Shown: positions 14,960 through 17,375 of the stretch, piece by piece
How the letters are laid out: every line of letters starts with the position of its first letter
Numbering within the stretch: the stretch's first letter is position 1
From: Thermoanaerobaculia bacterium
GTDB lineage: Bacteria; Acidobacteriota; Thermoanaerobaculia; Gp7-AA8
DNA: 17,375 bases
Direction: 5' to 3'
NCBI GenBank assembly: GCA_023700825.1
Contig: JAMPYE010000026.1
Span: 1-17,375 of the forward strand
Translations under genes and position numbers: made by a program
The notes under the pieces: model-generated
What the model saw: only the letters and a program-made list of their open reading frames with translations
Database searches by the model: none
What the model was told of the DNA's origin: nothing

Positions 14960-15619
14960 TCACATCGCCTGAATCCCCTTGAGGGACACGTAGCGATTGA
15001 TCCCCAGAATAAGGTGATCGAGAACGTCGACGCTGAGCAGCTTTCCGGCGTCTACGAGCTGTTTCGTGAAAACGAGATCTTCGCCCGACGGCGACGGGTC
15101 GCCGGAGGGGTGGTTGTGGAAGACGATGAGCGCCGCGGCGTGGTCGTTGATGGCGTGGCGGAGAATGTCGCGGGTGGAGACTGTCGTGGCGTTCAGCGTG
15201 CCGACGTAGATCTCGCGTTCGCGGATCACACGGCTCTTTGCATCCAGGTAGACGGCGCCGACGCGCTCCTGGACGTGATGCCCGTACCGGGCAACCAGGG
15301 AACGCGCGAGCATCGTCGGATCGCGCACCGGGTCGCGCGGATTCTCGGACCACGAGCTCAGCCGTCGCCCGAGCTCGAGGCTCGCGAGAATGCGCGCGGA
15401 TTCTCTCGGACGCATTCGATGGCGCCGCGCGGTCCATTCGGTCCGCGCGAACGCCGGGAGGCCGTCGCAGACCAGCGTCCTAGCCTTTTCGATCTTCGAG
15501 CCGAGCAGAACCGCGACGAGCTCTGCATCAGAAAGTGATTCAGCGCCCGCTCTCAGGAGCCGGTCGAGAGGAGACTCGTCGCCAATCGACGTCGCCGTGA
15601 TCGAAGTCGTGTCAAGCAT
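14960..15619 (-). CDS. radC: RadC-family JAB-domain protein, intact copy
   Basis: A 219-residue UPF0758/RadC-type protein, a normal length for the family. The N-terminal part has GAESLSDAELVAVLLG (25-40), the usual start of these proteins. The JAB/JAMM core follows, with VQERVGAVYLDAKSRV (116-131) and IVFHNHPSGDPSPSGEDLVF, where H168, H170 and D181 are the metal ligands. It ends LKGIQAM. RadC proteins were named for a repair phenotype since withdrawn. Their role is unsettled, and they are frequent on mobile elements and in defence islands. ATG 15619 overlaps the end of the preceding small gene by 8 nt; the longer open frame upstream is the shadow of that gene. A clear terminator follows. It resembles the broken copy at 11046 over about 110 codons. 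Confidence 0.9.
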   Translation of the reverse strand: MLDTTSITATSIGDESPLDRLLRAGAESLSDAELVAVLLGSKIEKARTLVCDGLPAFARTEWTARRHRMRPRESARILASLELGRRLSSWSENPRDPVRDPTMLARSLVARYGHHVQERVGAVYLDAKSRVIREREIYVGTLNATTVSTRDILRHAINDHAAALIVFHNHPSGDPSPSGEDLVFTKQLVDAGKLLSVDVLDHLILGINRYVSLKGIQAM

Positions 15620-15809
15620 TGGCCCGCTCCTCGTCCTTGCGGCGCGGTGCGAGATCGCGGCCGCTCTTGAAGTCGACCGCATCGAGGATGTCCGCAAGCA
15701 GTGCGTTTGCGAGACGCCCGCGAGGAACGCACGTCCTACGGCTGAGACGTGTGATGCGTGCGCTGTTGCGCGGATTGAGGGAGAGCGTGATTACGTGTGA
15801 TGCGTGCAT
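15612..15809 (-). CDS. Small ribbon-helix-helix-like protein
   Basis: A 65-residue basic protein, MHASHVITLSLNPRNSARIT, then RGRLANALLADILDAVD and a charged tail. A short strand (VITLSLNP) followed by two helices is the pattern of ribbon-helix-helix DNA-binding proteins, commonly antitoxins or plasmid-type regulators. ATG 15809 is supported by GGAGG 6 nt upstream, and its last 8 nt overlap radC, so both are co-translated. The much longer open frame upstream is a shadow of the XRE gene. A stable hairpin (15824-15847) sits just before the Shine-Dalgarno and may limit access to it. The RHH assignment is by pattern only; no toxin partner is seen. Confidence 0.75.
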   Translation of the reverse strand: MHASHVITLSLNPRNSARITRLSRRTCVPRGRLANALLADILDAVDFKSGRDLAPRRKDEERANA

Positions 15810-15823
15810 GCAAAACCTCCGTT

Positions 15824-15847
15824 GGGCACCCGATTCCTCGGGTGCCC
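15824..15847 (-). promoter_or_regulatory. Hairpin between XRE gene and RHH-radC
   Basis: GGGCACCCGA (minus 15847-15838), loop GGAA and TCGGGTGCCC (15833-15824) form a perfect 10-bp stem with a GNRA-type tetraloop. It lies 26 nt after the XRE stop and only 3 nt before the GGAGG of the next gene. There is no T-tract. It could be a weak terminator, an RNA processing or stabilising site that separates expression of the two halves of the operon, or a protein-binding operator. Confidence 0.6.
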
Positions 15848-15873
15848 GATTTCGGTGCTGGGTTCGTGAAGCG

Positions 15874-16257
15874 TTAGCCGACGTGTGCGCGCGAGTTGTG
15901 TGACGGGTGTCGCTGCGCCACGACGGCGACAGGTGCGGATGTGATGCGTGAGGCCCACGCGACAATCGATGCGCGCACCGGCTCGGGAAGGTCCTCGAAC
16001 CGGAAGCCGTCGCGCTGAGAGGACTCCGCTTTCGCGGGAGAGAGCCCGTTCGCGAGCTCGTCCGAGAAGAAGTACGCGAGCGTGACGCCATAGACGTCGA
16101 GCAGGCGCTCGAGCTGCGAGAGCTTCATCGCGTCGATGCGGCTCCCGGACTCGAACGAGCTGATCGTCTTTGCGCCGATGCCGCTTCGCTCCGCGGCTTG
16201 CTCCTGGGTGAGGCCTGCGCGCGCACGAAGCTCCCGCAGACGGATGACGAGATCCAT
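15874..16257 (-). CDS. XRE-family transcriptional regulator
   Basis: A 127-residue protein whose first 60 residues are a Cro/CI helix-turn-helix: IRLRELRARAGLTQEQAAER then IGAKTISSFESGSR and LSQLERLLDVYGVTLAYFF. The remaining half (from about residue 65) is a short variable region with FRFEDLPEPVRASIVAWASR, possibly for dimerisation or signal sensing. ATG 16257 has AAGGAG 7 nt upstream. It starts 34 nt after the SNF2 gene stop, in the same direction, and precedes the RHH-radC pair. A likely role is control of this operon; one candidate site is the inverted repeat at 15824-15847. Confidence 0.9.
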   Translation of the reverse strand: MDLVIRLRELRARAGLTQEQAAERSGIGAKTISSFESGSRIDAMKLSQLERLLDVYGVTLAYFFSDELANGLSPAKAESSQRDGFRFEDLPEPVRASIVAWASRITSAPVAVVAQRHPSHNSRAHVG

Positions 16258-16291
16258 CGAGATACTCCTTTCTATCTTGTTGGGAAATCGG

Positions 16292-17375
16292 TTAGTCGAA
16301 GAGGGATAGCTGACGGACGTTTACGAGTAGCGGCGGGACGAAGGTCTCCTCCGGCAGGTCGACCTTCGCGGGGATGGTGGGTACGATCTCGGGGAGGATG
16401 GGAAGCGGTGCGAGCGCGATCTCCGGCTGGACGATCGGGATCAACTCGAGCCGCTTCGCGATCTCGAGCTGGACGTCGCCGGTGACACGTCGCAGCAACT
16501 CGGCCACGTCGCGGAAGCGCTCGCGCCCGTCGATCGCGTGGCGGATCGCTTCGGACTTCTGAATCAGGACCTCGTGCATGACCTGATCGATCGTCGCCTG
16601 GGAGAGTAGATAGTGGATGTAGACCGGTTTGTCCTGCCCCGGGCGATGCACCCGGTCCTCGGCCTGCTCAGTGGCCTCGGGTGAGTACTCGAGGTCGACG
16701 AGAACGACGTGATTCGCCGCGGTGATCGTGAATCCGCGGTTGAGGCAGTTGAGGCTCGCCACGATGGCGCTCACGCGCGGCTCGCGCGAGAACTGCTGGA
16801 TGAGTGCGAACCGCTTCGCCGCCGGGACCTCGGCGGTAATCGGGAGGAAGGTGATGCCCTGCTCGCGCAGGTGCTTCGCGATCGCCGCGACCATCGTCCG
16901 GAGGCCTGAGAAGACGATGGTCTTCTCACCCCGCTCGGCCGCCGCCCGCACGATCGTCGTGAGGCGGTCGAGTTTGTTCCACGATGGCTGCGTGAGGTAG
17001 CCGCGATCGAGGTAGTCGCGCGCCACCGGGCACGTCGCCGCGTAGCGGAGCTTCCAGAGGGCGTTCGCGATGACGCCCATGTTCGGGTTCGCCTCGTTCT
17101 GCCGAAGCGCCTTCTGGATCTGTTCCTTTGCCCACTCGGCATAGTCCCGGTAGAGACGGCCGTGCGGGTCGCAGAGCGGGAGTACGTGAATCGTTCGCTG
17201 CTTCGCGGGGAGCTCGAAGACCTCGTCCTTCCGGCGACGAACGGCGAACGACGCCATGAGCCGCCAGAACCGGTTGAGGTTCGAAACCTCGGGGAGCAGT
17301 TTCGCGCGCCCTTCGTGGAGCGACTCCTCGAACTGGCGCGTGACGAACTCATAGGTCCCGAACTCGGAGAGGAAG
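16292..17375 (-). CDS. SNF2-family helicase, C-terminal part
   Basis: About 360 residues are visible; the N-terminus with Walker A and DEAH box lies beyond the right edge. The frame is open to the edge (FLSEFGTYEFVTRQFEESLH upstream of LMASFAVRRRKDEVFELP, the classic SNF2 region before helicase lobe 2). Lobe 2 shows TIVFSGLRTMVAAIAKHL (motif IV region), LNCLNRGFTITAANHVVLVD (motif V) and EQAEDRVHRPGQDKPV (motif VI with the Q-x-x-D-R-x-H-R-x-G-Q signature). The internal ATG at 17257 is not the true start. A Pro/Ile-rich linker leads to the last residues RQLSLFD, where QLSLF fits the bacterial sliding-clamp-binding consensus QL[SD]LF. It probably is a DNA translocase; SNF2 proteins occur in DISARM and other defence systems and on mobile elements. 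It heads the XRE-RHH-radC operon. Confidence 0.92.
   Translation of the reverse strand, partial: FLSEFGTYEFVTRQFEESLHEGRAKLLPEVSNLNRFWRLMASFAVRRRKDEVFELPAKQRTIHVLPLCDPHGRLYRDYAEWAKEQIQKALRQNEANPNMGVIANALWKLRYAATCPVARDYLDRGYLTQPSWNKLDRLTTIVRAAAERGEKTIVFSGLRTMVAAIAKHLREQGITFLPITAEVPAAKRFALIQQFSREPRVSAIVASLNCLNRGFTITAANHVVLVDLEYSPEATEQAEDRVHRPGQDKPVYIHYLLSQATIDQVMHEVLIQKSEAIRHAIDGRERFRDVAELLRRVTGDVQLEIAKRLELIPIVQPEIALAPLPILPEIVPTIPAKVDLPEETFVPPLLVNVRQLSLFD

Overview
The window is a GC-rich (roughly 60% by eye) bacterial stretch. Every gene I can support lies on the minus strand, so the region reads from right to left. Lipoprotein and Sec signal peptides point to a bacterium with an elaborate envelope. 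Gene style (secreted proteins with Ig-like regions, SNF2 helicase with RadC) would suit an Acidobacteriota-, Gemmatimonadota- or Myxococcota-like organism, but no ribosomal or tRNA gene is present to fix the taxon. The content looks like an accessory or defence island: restriction-modification, IetAS, a RiPP cluster, two RadC copies and a helicase/regulator operon.

Right end (17375 to 14930, minus): the C-terminal part of an SNF2-family helicase ending in a sliding-clamp-binding-like motif, an XRE regulator, a strong hairpin, a small ribbon-helix-helix-like protein and an intact RadC-family JAB protein, closed by a clear intrinsic terminator. Beside the terminator is a tRNA-3'-end-like sequence without the rest of a tRNA, possibly an integration scar.

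Middle right (14583 to 11844): two translationally coupled secreted proteins, one with a C-terminal LAS/M74-like metallopeptidase signature, followed by a perfect 30-bp palindrome. Next is a second, frameshifted radC copy with its own terminator, so two radC copies in the same orientation flank the secreted pair.

Middle (10955 to 7243): an ietA-ietS operon (AAA+ ATPase plus subtilisin-like protease, a known anti-phage pair) with a coupled third gene for a 67-residue SANT/HTH-like protein. Upstream of ietA lie four GTGAAC direct repeats at 21, 21 and 20 bp spacing and a 14-bp palindrome, probably a control region.

Left middle (6928 to 3479): a single-chain restriction enzyme/adenine methyltransferase of type IIG/IIL style.

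Left (3357 to 1345): the most novel part, a compact three-gene graspetide (omega-ester-containing peptide) cluster. It consists of a precursor with a leader and three core repeats of the form T-x-T-x-T-x-T-x-E-x-P-D-Q-D-P, an overlapping MvdD/RimK-like ATP-grasp macrocyclase, and an overlapping membrane protein with a 12-triplet collagen-like tail. Far left (999 to 1): a predicted lipoprotein coupled by a GTGA overlap to an unidentified protein that runs off the window.
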